A stretch of DNA of 64,000 nt from Bacteroidales bacterium (GCA_023146135.1 JAGLCR010000042.1:1-64000); one strand, 5' to 3'; shown: positions 19,049 through 29,139, counted from the first letter of the stretch. Made by a program: numbers and translations. The notes: generated by a model not told the origin, from the letters alone.

Positions 19049-20548
19049 ATGAATAAGTACGATATAGTAATAATTGGTAGTGGCCTTGGTGGACTAAAAA
19101 CTGCATATATTTTAGCCAAAGAGGGCTTGAGTGTATGTGTGTTGGAGCAAGGCGATCAGTTTGGAGGTGCTATTCAGAATTTTAAACGAGAAGGTGTGGT
19201 TTTTGATACTGGAGCGCATTATGTTGGTGCTTTAGATCAGGGACAATTATTGCATCGGTTTTTCAATTATTTTGATTTGAATTCAAGGGTGAATGTAAAA
19301 CGCCTCGATCAAGACTGCTTTGATAAGATAAGCTTTGGTGATGATGATAAACAATATGCTCATGCAATGGGTTTTGATAATTTTACAGAAAAAATTAGCC
19401 TTGCGTTTCCAAAAGAAAGAGAAATTGTTAGTCGATATGCAAAGGATGTGAAGAAAATGGGAGATGCTTTTCCTCTTTTTAATATGAGTGCAACTTCTGC
19501 AGTAGAAGAAGTTGGCAAGTACACTAAAACATCCCTTTCTGATTATATAAGTTCTTTAACTCCTAATAAACGATTGCAAAACGTATTTTTAGGAAGCAAT
19601 CTTTTATATACTGGTGAGGAAAATAAAACGCCTTTGTATGTACATGGATTGATTACAAATTCATACATACAAAGCTCGTATCGCTTTGTTGGAGGAAGTG
19701 GTCAATTGGCGGAATTTTTAATTGATTCGATTCGTAGCTTTGGTGGTATCGTCCTAAAGAAAAAGAAGGTTGTGAAGTTGAATATGAAGGGGAGTAGAAT
19801 TTCTCATGCCGAAACGGATGAAGGAGAAGTGTTTTTTGCTGATCATTTTATCTCAAATGTGCATCCAAAACCTACTTTTGAAATGCTTCCCGCTGATATT
19901 ACAAAAAAAGTTTATTTCAGAAGGGTGTCAAGTATTGAGAATACGGTTTCGGTGTTTAGTCTGTATATTGTTTTCAAGAAAAATAAGTTCAAGTATTTGA
20001 ATTATAATGTATACCATCATCGAAATAATGATGTGTGGACTAGTAAAAAATATAATTTGTCTGATTGGCCAAAAAGCTTACTTTTTCTTACTCAGCCTCC
20101 TGAAAATGGTGGTGAGTTTGCAGATGGAGCTACAGTGATGAGCCTTATGAATTATTCGGAGTTTGAGAAATGGGAAGGTACTGAGATTGAAAAACGACCG
20201 GATGATTATAATGAGCTAAAAAGAATACGTGAAGAACGATTATTAGATTTTGTAGAGGAAAGATTCCCAGGTATTAGAGAGTCTATCCAGTCTGTATACT
20301 CTTCTACACCACTCACCTATAAAGATTATACTGCAACAGCCGAGGGTGCTATTTATGGAGTTACTCGTGATTTCAATGCACAATCACGTAATGCAATTAT
20401 GACGAATACTAAAGTTCCAAATTTGTACCTTACAGGTCAGAATGTGAATCTGCACGGTGTATTGGGAGTTGGCGTAGGGGCTCTTATGACTGCGTCAAAG
20501 TTTTTAGGAATGGATTATTTACTAAAGAAAATGAGTGATGGAGAATAA
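19049..20548 (+). CDS. Phytoene desaturase-like NAD(P)/FAD oxidoreductase
   Basis: VIIGSGLGGLKTAYILAKEG...VLEQGDQFGGAIQNF; GQNVNLHGVLGV. Confidence 0.85.
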   Translation: MNKYDIVIIGSGLGGLKTAYILAKEGLSVCVLEQGDQFGGAIQNFKREGVVFDTGAHYVGALDQGQLLHRFFNYFDLNSRVNVKRLDQDCFDKISFGDDDKQYAHAMGFDNFTEKISLAFPKEREIVSRYAKDVKKMGDAFPLFNMSATSAVEEVGKYTKTSLSDYISSLTPNKRLQNVFLGSNLLYTGEENKTPLYVHGLITNSYIQSSYRFVGGSGQLAEFLIDSIRSFGGIVLKKKKVVKLNMKGSRISHAETDEGEVFFADHFISNVHPKPTFEMLPADITKKVYFRRVSSIENTVSVFSLYIVFKKNKFKYLNYNVYHHRNNDVWTSKKYNLSDWPKSLLFLTQPPENGGEFADGATVMSLMNYSEFEKWEGTEIEKRPDDYNELKRIREERLLDFVEERFPGIRESIQSVYSSTPLTYKDYTATAEGAIYGVTRDFNAQSRNAIMTNTKVPNLYLTGQNVNLHGVLGVGVGALMTASKFLGMDYLLKKMSDGE

Positions 20549-22052
20549 TCGTATCCTTGTTATTGGCGGTGGTCTTGGTGGACTTATGACAGCAATTATT
20601 CTTCAGAAAAATAATTATGATGTTACTATTGTTGAGAAAAATAGTAGGGCAGGGGGTCTATTGCAGAGTTTTAAACGCAAGACTTGCAATTTTGACACTG
20701 GCATGCATTATATTGGTAGCCTCGACAAAGGTCAAGTGATGTATAAACTTTTTAAGTATTTCGAAATATTTGATATGCTTAATCTTAAACGGATGGATGC
20801 TGACCGATACGATGTGTTCAAGATTGGAGATAAAACTTATAATTATCCTTTTGGTTGGAAAGCTTTTAAAAAGCAAATGTTGGATTATTTTCCAAATGAA
20901 GGAGAGGCATTGGAAAAATATGTAAGAAAAGTTATAGAGGTGTCCAAAAGTCACGACCTTTATAGTTTGCGTTATCCTATTGATGAAAGTATGACTCAAT
21001 CATCATATATGGAGGAGGGTGTTGATGATTTTGTGAAAAGCATAACCAATAATGTGGAATTGCAAAATGTTCTTTTGGCAACTAATCCCATTTATGCCGG
21101 GCGACAACATAAATCGTCATTATATATGCATTCGGTTATACATAATTATTATAATAATAGTGCATATAAGGTTGTTGGTGGTGGAGAAGAAGTGGCTCAA
21201 TCCTTTGTAAAAGTGTTTACTGGTTTGGGTGGTAAAATTATCGTCAATGAGGAGATTGTAAAGCTTGATGTGAAAGAGAAAAGTGTTGTTGGAGCTATTT
21301 CCAGATCTGGACAAAAGTATGAGTCCGATTATTTTATTTCAAACGTTCACCCTAGTTTAACAATGAAAATGGTGGATGATCAATTTTTACGCAAGTCGTA
21401 TAAAAAAAGGCTGTTGAATCAAAAAAACACCATCTCTACTTTTAGTCTTCATATAAAGTTGAAAAAGAGTGTTGTTCCAAGTATGAACTATACTTTTTAC
21501 CGATATTTGGATAATAATATTTGGTCTGTTGATAATTATAAACCAGACACACTGCCCAATGAGTATATCATTTATACTCCAGCAACTAACGATAGTGAAA
21601 CCATGAGTAAGTGCATTAGTGTACTTACCTATATGAGCTATGATCAAGTGAAACAGTGGGAGGGAACAAGCCATAAGTCTCGGCCAAAAGATTACTTGCA
21701 GTGGAAACAACAAATGGTAGATAAAATATTGAAAGTATTGGAGGAGGATTTTCCTGGTATTGTGGGTAATATAGAACATGTGGAGGCCTTGAGTCCTTTA
21801 AGTTATAAAGATTATGTGAATAATGTAGCGGGTGAAATGTATGGAATAGAGCATGATTTTAATAATGCATTATACTCTAAGATATTTCCTAAAACAAAAC
21901 TGAAGAACTTATATTTAACTGGTCAAAATATAAATATGCATGGTATGTTAGGTGTGGCTCTAGCTAGTTTGCTTACAGTGAAAGACTTTGTTCCTATTAA
22001 TGATTTGTTAAAGGATATAAATCCTGAAAATGATATAGATATAGTACAATAA
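20535..22052 (+). CDS. Phytoene desaturase-like NAD(P)/FAD oxidoreductase (paralogue)
   Basis: VIGGGLGGLMTAIILQKN...VEKNSRAGGLLQSF; GQNINMHGMLGVALASL. Confidence 0.85.
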   Translation: MMENNRILVIGGGLGGLMTAIILQKNNYDVTIVEKNSRAGGLLQSFKRKTCNFDTGMHYIGSLDKGQVMYKLFKYFEIFDMLNLKRMDADRYDVFKIGDKTYNYPFGWKAFKKQMLDYFPNEGEALEKYVRKVIEVSKSHDLYSLRYPIDESMTQSSYMEEGVDDFVKSITNNVELQNVLLATNPIYAGRQHKSSLYMHSVIHNYYNNSAYKVVGGGEEVAQSFVKVFTGLGGKIIVNEEIVKLDVKEKSVVGAISRSGQKYESDYFISNVHPSLTMKMVDDQFLRKSYKKRLLNQKNTISTFSLHIKLKKSVVPSMNYTFYRYLDNNIWSVDNYKPDTLPNEYIIYTPATNDSETMSKCISVLTYMSYDQVKQWEGTSHKSRPKDYLQWKQQMVDKILKVLEEDFPGIVGNIEHVEALSPLSYKDYVNNVAGEMYGIEHDFNNALYSKIFPKTKLKNLYLTGQNINMHGMLGVALASLLTVKDFVPINDLLKDINPENDIDIVQ

Positions 22053-22059
22053 TAAAATA

Positions 22060-23718
22060 ATGAAGAAGAAAATACTTATAGGCATAGTACTTTTATTAGC
22101 TGGTTTTGCCGTCTATTTTAATATTCGAGTCCGTATTGCCGAACCTGAGGTTTCTCTTGTTCAATTCAGTACGGTGAAACGCCTTGAGGTAGATTCTAAC
22201 TTTTATAGCATCAAAAACAACTGGCTTCGACAGAATGAAAAAGGACTATGGGAAATGTATGTTGAAGGTAGTCCAATTGAACTTGGTGTGTATGAAGGTA
22301 GATTAGGCAAAGAATTGATATATAAACAAGAGGAAGCATTTGTTAACCAGATGAAACAAATTGTTCCGTCCGATTTCTATCTACGCTTTTTACGATATAT
22401 TATTGGTTGGTTTAATCGTGATATTGATATGCATGTTATCGACCGTTATCAGAAAGAGATTTATGGGGTATCACTCTCTACTTCCAATGATTTTGACTTT
22501 ATTGCCAGTGGATATCAACGTATGCTCAACTATCATGGAGCACATGATATTGGTCATGCACTGAAGGATTTGGCCATAGTGGGCTGTACTTCTTTTATTG
22601 CTAACCAAAATCGTAATGACTCAGATATGGTAGTAGGGCGAAATTTTGACTTCTATATAAACGATGATTTTTCTAAAGATAAAATAATTGCTTTTGTGTC
22701 ACCCGATAGCGGATATCAATTTGCCTATATCACTTGGGCAAGCATGATTGGGGTAGTTTCGGGTATGAATACCGAGGGTATTACTGTTACTATTAATGCC
22801 GCTAAGTCTGATATTCCTTCTGAAGCCAAAACCCCAATTTCACTTTTAACACGTGAAATACTTCAGTTCTCTTCTAATATTGAAGAAGCTGTTGCCATTG
22901 CTCAGAGTAGAGATATTTTTGTTTCGGAGTCTATTTTGGTGGCATCAGCAAATGATGATATGGCGGTGATTATTGAGAAAACACCTTCCAAAATGGGGCT
23001 TTATTATAAAAGAACGAGCCAGATGGTGAGCTCAAATCATTATCAAGGGAAGTTGTTTGATAATGATGAAAATAATATCAAAAATATTGAGGAGTCTGCT
23101 TCATTTTACCGGCAGCAGCGCTGCGAGCAATTGTTAGCTGATTATAATGATTCTGTTTCGGTACTTGCAGCGAGCAATATTTTAAGAGATACTCGTGGAT
23201 TGGGTGATGCTGATATTGGTTTGGGAAATGAAAAAGCAATGAACCAGCTGATTTCGCATCATAGTGTGATTTTTTTACCTAAGCGTTTGCAAATATGGGT
23301 CTCTACTGCTCCTTACCAATTGGGTGAATATCTTTGCTACGATCTTAATGAAGTGTTTGCTATGAAGCAAGTGCCAGCAATAAGCACTGTTTTGTATAAG
23401 CAGAATTTGACTATCGCTGAAGACACCCTTTTGCATTCTAAAGCATATGCAGGATTTGTTCGCCTAAAAGAACTTAAGATCATGATTCAAAATGCTATAG
23501 ATGCTGACAGCCCATTGGAGAATGATGTGATATTGATGAATGAATTAGCCGCTTGCGATGTTAATTATTTTTATACTTATGAGCTGATTGGCAACTATTG
23601 GTTGCACTTTGGTGAAAAGGCGAAGGCAATTGATAGTTATAGTAAAGCATTGAGTTTAGAGATTGCCAATAAGTGGGAAACCGAAAGGATAAATGGCTCA
23701 TTATTAAAAGCAGAATAG
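22060..23718 (+). CDS. C45-like autoproteolytic acyltransferase/hydrolase (Ntn fold)
   Basis: GCTSFIA...DMVVGRNFDFY...GMNTEGITVTINAA resembles the acyl-CoA:6-APA acyltransferase-like family. Confidence 0.75.
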   Translation: MKKKILIGIVLLLAGFAVYFNIRVRIAEPEVSLVQFSTVKRLEVDSNFYSIKNNWLRQNEKGLWEMYVEGSPIELGVYEGRLGKELIYKQEEAFVNQMKQIVPSDFYLRFLRYIIGWFNRDIDMHVIDRYQKEIYGVSLSTSNDFDFIASGYQRMLNYHGAHDIGHALKDLAIVGCTSFIANQNRNDSDMVVGRNFDFYINDDFSKDKIIAFVSPDSGYQFAYITWASMIGVVSGMNTEGITVTINAAKSDIPSEAKTPISLLTREILQFSSNIEEAVAIAQSRDIFVSESILVASANDDMAVIIEKTPSKMGLYYKRTSQMVSSNHYQGKLFDNDENNIKNIEESASFYRQQRCEQLLADYNDSVSVLAASNILRDTRGLGDADIGLGNEKAMNQLISHHSVIFLPKRLQIWVSTAPYQLGEYLCYDLNEVFAMKQVPAISTVLYKQNLTIAEDTLLHSKAYAGFVRLKELKIMIQNAIDADSPLENDVILMNELAACDVNYFYTYELIGNYWLHFGEKAKAIDSYSKALSLEIANKWETERINGSLLKAE

Positions 23719-23719
23719 A

Positions 23720-24988
23720 ATGAAAAGAACGGAGAAAAATAGCAGTTTAATAGCACTTTTACAATATGTAAATGAAAATTCTGATTTTTATAAGCAGTTA
23801 TTTAGTGCAAATAAAATTGATATCAAACAGATAAAGTCTATTGCTGATTTGTCCATATTGCCTACAGTTTCAAAGGTGGATTTGCAACAACAAAATTCCG
23901 ATTTTTATTGTATTAAAAATAGTGAGATTGCAGATATTGTCACCACATCGGGTACTTTAGGAAACCCTGTTACGGTACCTTTAAGTAAGCGTGATTTGGA
24001 CCGCTTGGCAAATAACGAAGCTAGGTCTTTTGCTATGGCAGGAGTAGATTCAAAAGATATAATTCAGCTAATGGTGACGCTTGACATGCGTTTTATGGCG
24101 GGCTTGGCCTATTTTTTAGGCGTTCAAAAACTGGGTGCTACATCATTGCGTATTGGACCCGGATCGCCAGTTATTCAATTGGAGAATATTGATAAGTTTA
24201 AATCTACGGTTTTGGTTGGTGTGCCTTCTTTTATCGCAAAAATTGTGGATTATGCAGAGCAAAATAATATTGATATTAACGCCACTTCGGTACGTAAAAT
24301 CATATGTATTGGTGATGCTATACGTGATGAGAATTTGGAGTTAAATTCCATCGGAAAGCGTATTAATGATATATGGAAAGTAGATTTATACTCAACCTAT
24401 GCATCAACCGAAATGGCTACCGCTTTTACCGAATGTGATATTGCACAGGGTGGGCATTTGCAAGAAGATTTGCTGATAGTGGAAATTCTGGATGATAAAG
24501 GAAATAATTTGCCTCATGGTGAATTGGGTGAAGTAACTATTACTACCTTAGGGATTGAAGGGATGCCCTTGGTTCGATTTCGAACAGGAGATATGGCATT
24601 TATTATTGATGAACCATGTGCTTGTGGCAATAAAAGTATTCGTTTGAGCCCAATTATTGGTCGTAAAGAGCAAATGATTAAGCTGAAAGGTACTACCATA
24701 TATCCGTCTGGTATTATTGATGTGATTAATGATTGCCCAGAGATTACCAATTTTTTTATAGAGGTTAGATCCGACCAGTTGGGTATGGACAAAGTAAGTG
24801 TGGTAGTTGGTAGTGATGAAGGCTCTAATCAGTGTATCAATAATCTTGCGGAGAACTTTAGAAGTAAAATACGTGTTGTTCCTGAGATTATTATTCAGTC
24901 AAACATACAAGTTATAAGCAACCTAAATAAGCATAAGGGACGTAAGCCAAAAGTATTTTTTGATTTGCGTAAAGGGCAAAAGTATTAG
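23720..24988 (+). CDS. PaaK-like adenylate-forming acyl-CoA ligase
   Basis: TTSGTLGNPVTVPLS, STYASTEMATAFTEC, VRFRTGDMAF. Confidence 0.88.
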   Translation: MKRTEKNSSLIALLQYVNENSDFYKQLFSANKIDIKQIKSIADLSILPTVSKVDLQQQNSDFYCIKNSEIADIVTTSGTLGNPVTVPLSKRDLDRLANNEARSFAMAGVDSKDIIQLMVTLDMRFMAGLAYFLGVQKLGATSLRIGPGSPVIQLENIDKFKSTVLVGVPSFIAKIVDYAEQNNIDINATSVRKIICIGDAIRDENLELNSIGKRINDIWKVDLYSTYASTEMATAFTECDIAQGGHLQEDLLIVEILDDKGNNLPHGELGEVTITTLGIEGMPLVRFRTGDMAFIIDEPCACGNKSIRLSPIIGRKEQMIKLKGTTIYPSGIIDVINDCPEITNFFIEVRSDQLGMDKVSVVVGSDEGSNQCINNLAENFRSKIRVVPEIIIQSNIQVISNLNKHKGRKPKVFFDLRKGQKY

Positions 24989-25024
24989 GCTTGCGGATTT
25001 GTGATATTAAAAATTAGTTAAGCC

Positions 25025-25441
25025 CTATTCACCAATGAAAATCTTCATTTCGCATGATGCCATCAATTGATGGTTGATATCGTATATTTTACCTTCTACA
25101 ATATCCACATTAAGCACTTTGGTTACAATCGTTATCTTGGTATTTATGGTAGAGCCCACTGGAGGTTGCTTAAATATTTTCACATTCTTAAGTGCGCCAA
25201 TATAACCTAGTTTTACCTCTTCATTTTTTACTTTAAAGGAGTAACCAGCACCTGCAGCAGCAGTTTGTGCAATATTCTCAATCATTCCCTCTTCTTGAAA
25301 AAAACCATTCTTGGAAAAGAGATTATCCGATTTAATGGTAAAAGATGATGAAAATGTTTTTTCCTCAAAATGCAGTAATTTATCCACCATTATAAATGGT
25401 GAACGCTGCGGAATCAACTCTTCAATTGGATAGTCGTACAT
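25025..25441 (-). CDS. 3-hydroxyacyl-ACP dehydratase-like hotdog protein
   Basis: LIPQRSPFIMVDKLLHFEE...EEGMIENIAQTAAAGAGY. Confidence 0.8.
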   Translation of the reverse strand: MYDYPIEELIPQRSPFIMVDKLLHFEEKTFSSSFTIKSDNLFSKNGFFQEEGMIENIAQTAAAGAGYSFKVKNEEVKLGYIGALKNVKIFKQPPVGSTINTKITIVTKVLNVDIVEGKIYDINHQLMASCEMKIFIGE

Positions 25442-26506
25442 CTACTTCTTTTTTACCTCAAATAAAGTATGACTCACGCCAATATTATCATAATCATTAA
25501 CAATTTTCATATTTGCTTGATCAATTAGCTTAATCAAGTCGCTAGAATGATACATTTGACTGTTGCCATTGGCTATATTGGTGAAATACAAAGAAGTGGC
25601 GTGAAGACTATAAGTTGAGGCTTCGTATTTCTGACGGTCCCAATAGGTTTCCAAAATAAATAATGAGCCATCCTGATCCAATGCATCATAAGAACGTTGT
25701 AGGAGTGTTAGTATTTGTTCTTTTGAAAAACAATCTAAAAACTGACTCATCCATATTGTATTATAACCCTTTGGAAAAGGGGTTGTTGCATCAAGTAAGT
25801 TGATAGAGTGGGTGTTGATTCGATTGCCAAACCCTGCTTCCTTAATATTTTTATCAGCAACTGCAGTTTGACCAGGAAGATCAAGAATAGTCATCTGGTT
25901 TTCATCATTATAGGCGGCACATTTGATGGAGAATTTGCCAGTGTTTCCACCCACATCCAATACTTTTCTGCCGCCTTTTTTAAACACGATTTCCATAATC
26001 TCGGGAAAAGCTGTGTCAGAATAGAAATGATCAAAATCGAACCAGCTTTCTTGTACATCTTCAGGTAGCTGAGAGAGCCCTTCGTAAACAGTGTCCCAAT
26101 TACCAAACGTTTTTAGCCCAGTAGGTTTTCCCTCTTTTATTGAATTGTGGAAATCAAAAAATCCTAAATAATTAACATCGTGAGTAAAATTCATATTTAC
26201 ACGTGTAAGCTCGTCACTCGCCATAAAGAAGCCTGTTTTGGTAACTTTGTATATGCTATTATCCACAAATACAAGTTCCATGCTTAAGCCAGCCTCAAGT
26301 AACACTTTTACTCCATAAACAGATACATCTAACTCTTTGGCAATATTTTCAATACTGTCACCTTTTCGATGTTTAAGTAAATAGCTAAGAATGCCAAAAT
26401 CTCTTAGTGCTTTTGCTGCTTGAAACATAATGGGGCCAAAAGCAATTTTCTGTGCATCGAATTTAGCTTGAACAGCTGATTTTTTGTCATTACCGTGATC
26501 AATCAT
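25442..26506 (-). CDS. SAM-dependent O-methyltransferase (AdoMet_MTase_2-like, winged-helix N-terminus)
   Basis: KVLDVGGNTGKFSIKCA...MTILDLPGQ. Confidence 0.85.
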   Translation of the reverse strand: MIDHGNDKKSAVQAKFDAQKIAFGPIMFQAAKALRDFGILSYLLKHRKGDSIENIAKELDVSVYGVKVLLEAGLSMELVFVDNSIYKVTKTGFFMASDELTRVNMNFTHDVNYLGFFDFHNSIKEGKPTGLKTFGNWDTVYEGLSQLPEDVQESWFDFDHFYSDTAFPEIMEIVFKKGGRKVLDVGGNTGKFSIKCAAYNDENQMTILDLPGQTAVADKNIKEAGFGNRINTHSINLLDATTPFPKGYNTIWMSQFLDCFSKEQILTLLQRSYDALDQDGSLFILETYWDRQKYEASTYSLHATSLYFTNIANGNSQMYHSSDLIKLIDQANMKIVNDYDNIGVSHTLFEVKKK

Positions 26507-26513
26507 AATGTGT

Positions 26514-27404
26514 TTATTTCCAAAATTTATAATAGTTAAACCATTGCTCAGGATACTTATGAAGCATTTTTTTCAAAGCTAAGGTGTAATCGTTCATTAG
26601 TTCTATAGTCTTTTCATTAAGCTCTTTAGGATTTGTTCTCTTAAGATTGCTTATTGGTTTTGTAGCATAAAAATGATAATGCTTATTACTTTCTTTCATT
26701 GCAAAAGCGAAAGTGATAGGCTTTCTAAATTTTAAGGCTAATAAAAAAGGACCCATTGGGAAATCGGCTTTATGTCCCATAAAATCAAGCTCAGCGATAT
26801 TACTATCGTCAACAAAACGATCGCCATGTAATATGACAAATTCGTTCTTATCAAGAGCTTTTTTTATCTTTATCAAATACGAAAAATCATCAGTAATATT
26901 GATAATGTTCATTTGTTTCAAATGTACAGCTTTTTCAATTACTTCATTGATGGCCTCATCCTCATTGAGCTTCATTACAATGTTTACTTTAATGTCGATA
27001 CGACTCATCAACTGACCTGCTATTTCCCAATTGCCAATATGTGCTCCTACAATAATACCTCCATTTCCTTCCTGGGCAAGCTGATGGAAGTGCTTTTCGC
27101 CATCAAAATCAAAACTAAATTTGGGATCATTGCCAGATAGGAGCGCTACTTTGTCGAGTATGCTTACTCCAATGGCATAAAAATTTTTGAAAGTGTACTT
27201 TTGACTTTTCCAATAGCTAAACTGATGGATATTCCTGAAGTACCAAAGGATGTACTTTTTTGATTTTAAGGAGAATAGGAAAAAATATAGGGCTACAAAA
27301 TTTAGAATAAGATAAGCTGTATTAAGACCAAAGAAATTAATTAAAGCAATAAAAATTTTATAGCCTGTGGCATTTCCTTTTGATTTGCCTTCCCATTCAG
27401 ACAT
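26514..27404 (-). CDS. LpxL/HtrB-type lysophospholipid/lipid A acyltransferase
   Basis: GGIIVGAHIGNWEIAG, HGDRFVDD. Confidence 0.85.
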   Translation of the reverse strand: MSEWEGKSKGNATGYKIFIALINFFGLNTAYLILNFVALYFFLFSLKSKKYILWYFRNIHQFSYWKSQKYTFKNFYAIGVSILDKVALLSGNDPKFSFDFDGEKHFHQLAQEGNGGIIVGAHIGNWEIAGQLMSRIDIKVNIVMKLNEDEAINEVIEKAVHLKQMNIINITDDFSYLIKIKKALDKNEFVILHGDRFVDDSNIAELDFMGHKADFPMGPFLLALKFRKPITFAFAMKESNKHYHFYATKPISNLKRTNPKELNEKTIELMNDYTLALKKMLHKYPEQWFNYYKFWK

Positions 27405-27667
27405 TATGCTGGCGCATTCTTTTGATCGTAAATGTAATTGTATAAATCGTCTAGTGTACGTAGGTTTGTAAGGTCTTCATTTTTCACTTTAAAGCCAAAA
27501 TCCTTTTCTATTATTACAACAATGTCAACAAAGTCAAGGCTCTCAATCTCAAGGTCATTCATTAGATGTGCTTCAGGGCTTAAGTCCTCGGCATCTAATT
27601 CAAACTCCTCAATTAAAAAACTGTTAACTATCTCTATGATTTCTGCTTTCTCCATCGTATTACACAC
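27404..27667 (-). CDS. Acyl carrier protein
   Basis: NDLEIESLDFVDIVVIIEKDFGF. Confidence 0.9.
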   Translation of the reverse strand: MCNTMEKAEIIEIVNSFLIEEFELDAEDLSPEAHLMNDLEIESLDFVDIVVIIEKDFGFKVKNEDLTNLRTLDDLYNYIYDQKNAPA

Positions 27668-27844
27668 TAATTTTAAATGTGTGCAAAGATAAATATTATT
27701 TTCTTAGCAATAAGAGTTTTATTTTTAGTGTTTTTTTCTTTCTAATACTGATACTTATTTTATTGTTTGCTAATTCAAAAAGAGTAGTTTTGGCATTATT
27801 AAGACTCCCTTTTTTAGTAAACAGATTAACTTGCATAAATAATT

Positions 27845-28720
27845 TTGAAAAAGCTTTTAAATAAATATTCGATACCCCTAGCAGCGCTTATTATTTTTAC
27901 AATAGTAGGGCTTATAGTTATGTGGTATCGCGACATTCGTTATTTCTATTTATTTGCCGGCATGGGGCTTATGGAATTTTCTACTCGTGTAATTGTAATA
28001 CATTACCCTCAAACAAAACAGTTTTTTCGATTATCAGTTCAGTTTATTATTGGTGGTTTTTTGCTCTTTTGGCTTAGTATTTTTATAGGTGTTAACTTTC
28101 AATTTCCACAAGTATTCTTTGATTTGTCAAGTGGAGTAGTTACCGGTGCATTGATACAGACATTAGTTGCGCGTGTAGCATTGCCTTTTATATTTGGTAA
28201 CGCATTTTGCTCACGAGCTTGTTGGACGGGTTTCTTTTTTGAAATAACCAATTCGAAAAAGAACATCTCCAAACCTCCAAAGCAGCGCATCGAATGGTTA
28301 GCATGGGCGTATCTTCTTGCTTTAGTTATTGTTCCTTTTGCTATTGCAGGATTTCATAATCCTGCTGAAGACGAAGGCCTTCGGAGGATGTGGATAGTTG
28401 GCGAAAACCTATTTATCGTGAGTGTAGGTTTTGCATTGACCTTTATTTCGGGTAGCAGATCTTATTGTCGTATGTTATGTCCATTTATCACCGTCTCAGG
28501 CTTATTTTCAAAATTTGCTTTATTTAAAATTACCCCTATAGCCTCTGATAGCTGTACATCTTGTAATAAGTGTACTACCGCTTGCCCTATGCTTATTGAT
28601 GTGAAAGAATTGGTAGCTAATACCGAAAAAGTATCCCATAAGCTTTGCATAGTTTGTGAGCGCTGTGTGGATTCTTGCCCTGAGGATATATTGAAGTATA
28701 CTTATAAGAAGGCTAAGTAA
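27845..28720 (+). CDS. Membrane 4Fe-4S ferredoxin-type protein (NapH/NosR-like)
   Basis: CTSCNKCTTACP and CIVCERCVDSCP motifs, multiple TMs; TTG start. Confidence 0.8.
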   Translation: MKKLLNKYSIPLAALIIFTIVGLIVMWYRDIRYFYLFAGMGLMEFSTRVIVIHYPQTKQFFRLSVQFIIGGFLLFWLSIFIGVNFQFPQVFFDLSSGVVTGALIQTLVARVALPFIFGNAFCSRACWTGFFFEITNSKKNISKPPKQRIEWLAWAYLLALVIVPFAIAGFHNPAEDEGLRRMWIVGENLFIVSVGFALTFISGSRSYCRMLCPFITVSGLFSKFALFKITPIASDSCTSCNKCTTACPMLIDVKELVANTEKVSHKLCIVCERCVDSCPEDILKYTYKKAK

Positions 28721-28845
28721 AGATTATTTTAGAGCTCTTGCTTTTTCATTGATTATGATAATTTGGGTATTCGTTTTTGCCTTGACTAGGTGATTTAAAT
28801 ATTGCAAAAAATTGAAATGTATTACCTATGTTTTACCCTATCAAT

Positions 28846-28900
28846 AAAAAAGCCTGCATATCAATGATATACAGGCTTGTAAAATTGTATTTGTGATCCA
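28846..28900. repeat. Left copy of 55-bp perfect direct repeat (tRNA-Arg 3' end + terminator)
   Basis: AAAAAAGCCTGCATATCAATGATATACAGGCTTGTAAAATTGTATTTGTGATCCA, identical to 30874-30928. Confidence 0.95.
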
Positions 28901-29088
28901 TGCTGGGCTTCTAAATATCGCCTTTATGTCATGAATATCAGTATATTACAAGTATAAAAATTCGTGGGCAGGCTGTTTTTCAGATGTTTTTTTGCACTCA
29001 AAGGCCTTGTTTTGCACCAACTTTCTCCTACATATAAATGTTTAGTGTTTTGTATATGAAAAGTGATATAGAATTGAAATGCATATAA

Positions 29089-29139
29089 ATGTACTATAAT
29101 ACAGACATATTAAGTATATTTGCAAATAATATAGTACAT
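29089..29139 (+). promoter_or_regulatory. hipBA promoter with flanking inverted-repeat operator
   Basis: ATGTACTATA (29089-29098) and TATAGTACAT (29130-29139) flank the TATATTTG -7 box (29115-29122); a further TATAGTA at 29149-29155. Confidence 0.6.

Noticed and set aside
27679-27864. 61-aa hydrophobic ORF between the ACP and Fe-S genes
   Set aside because: Overlaps the promoter region and next gene start; composition reflects AT-rich intergenic DNA.
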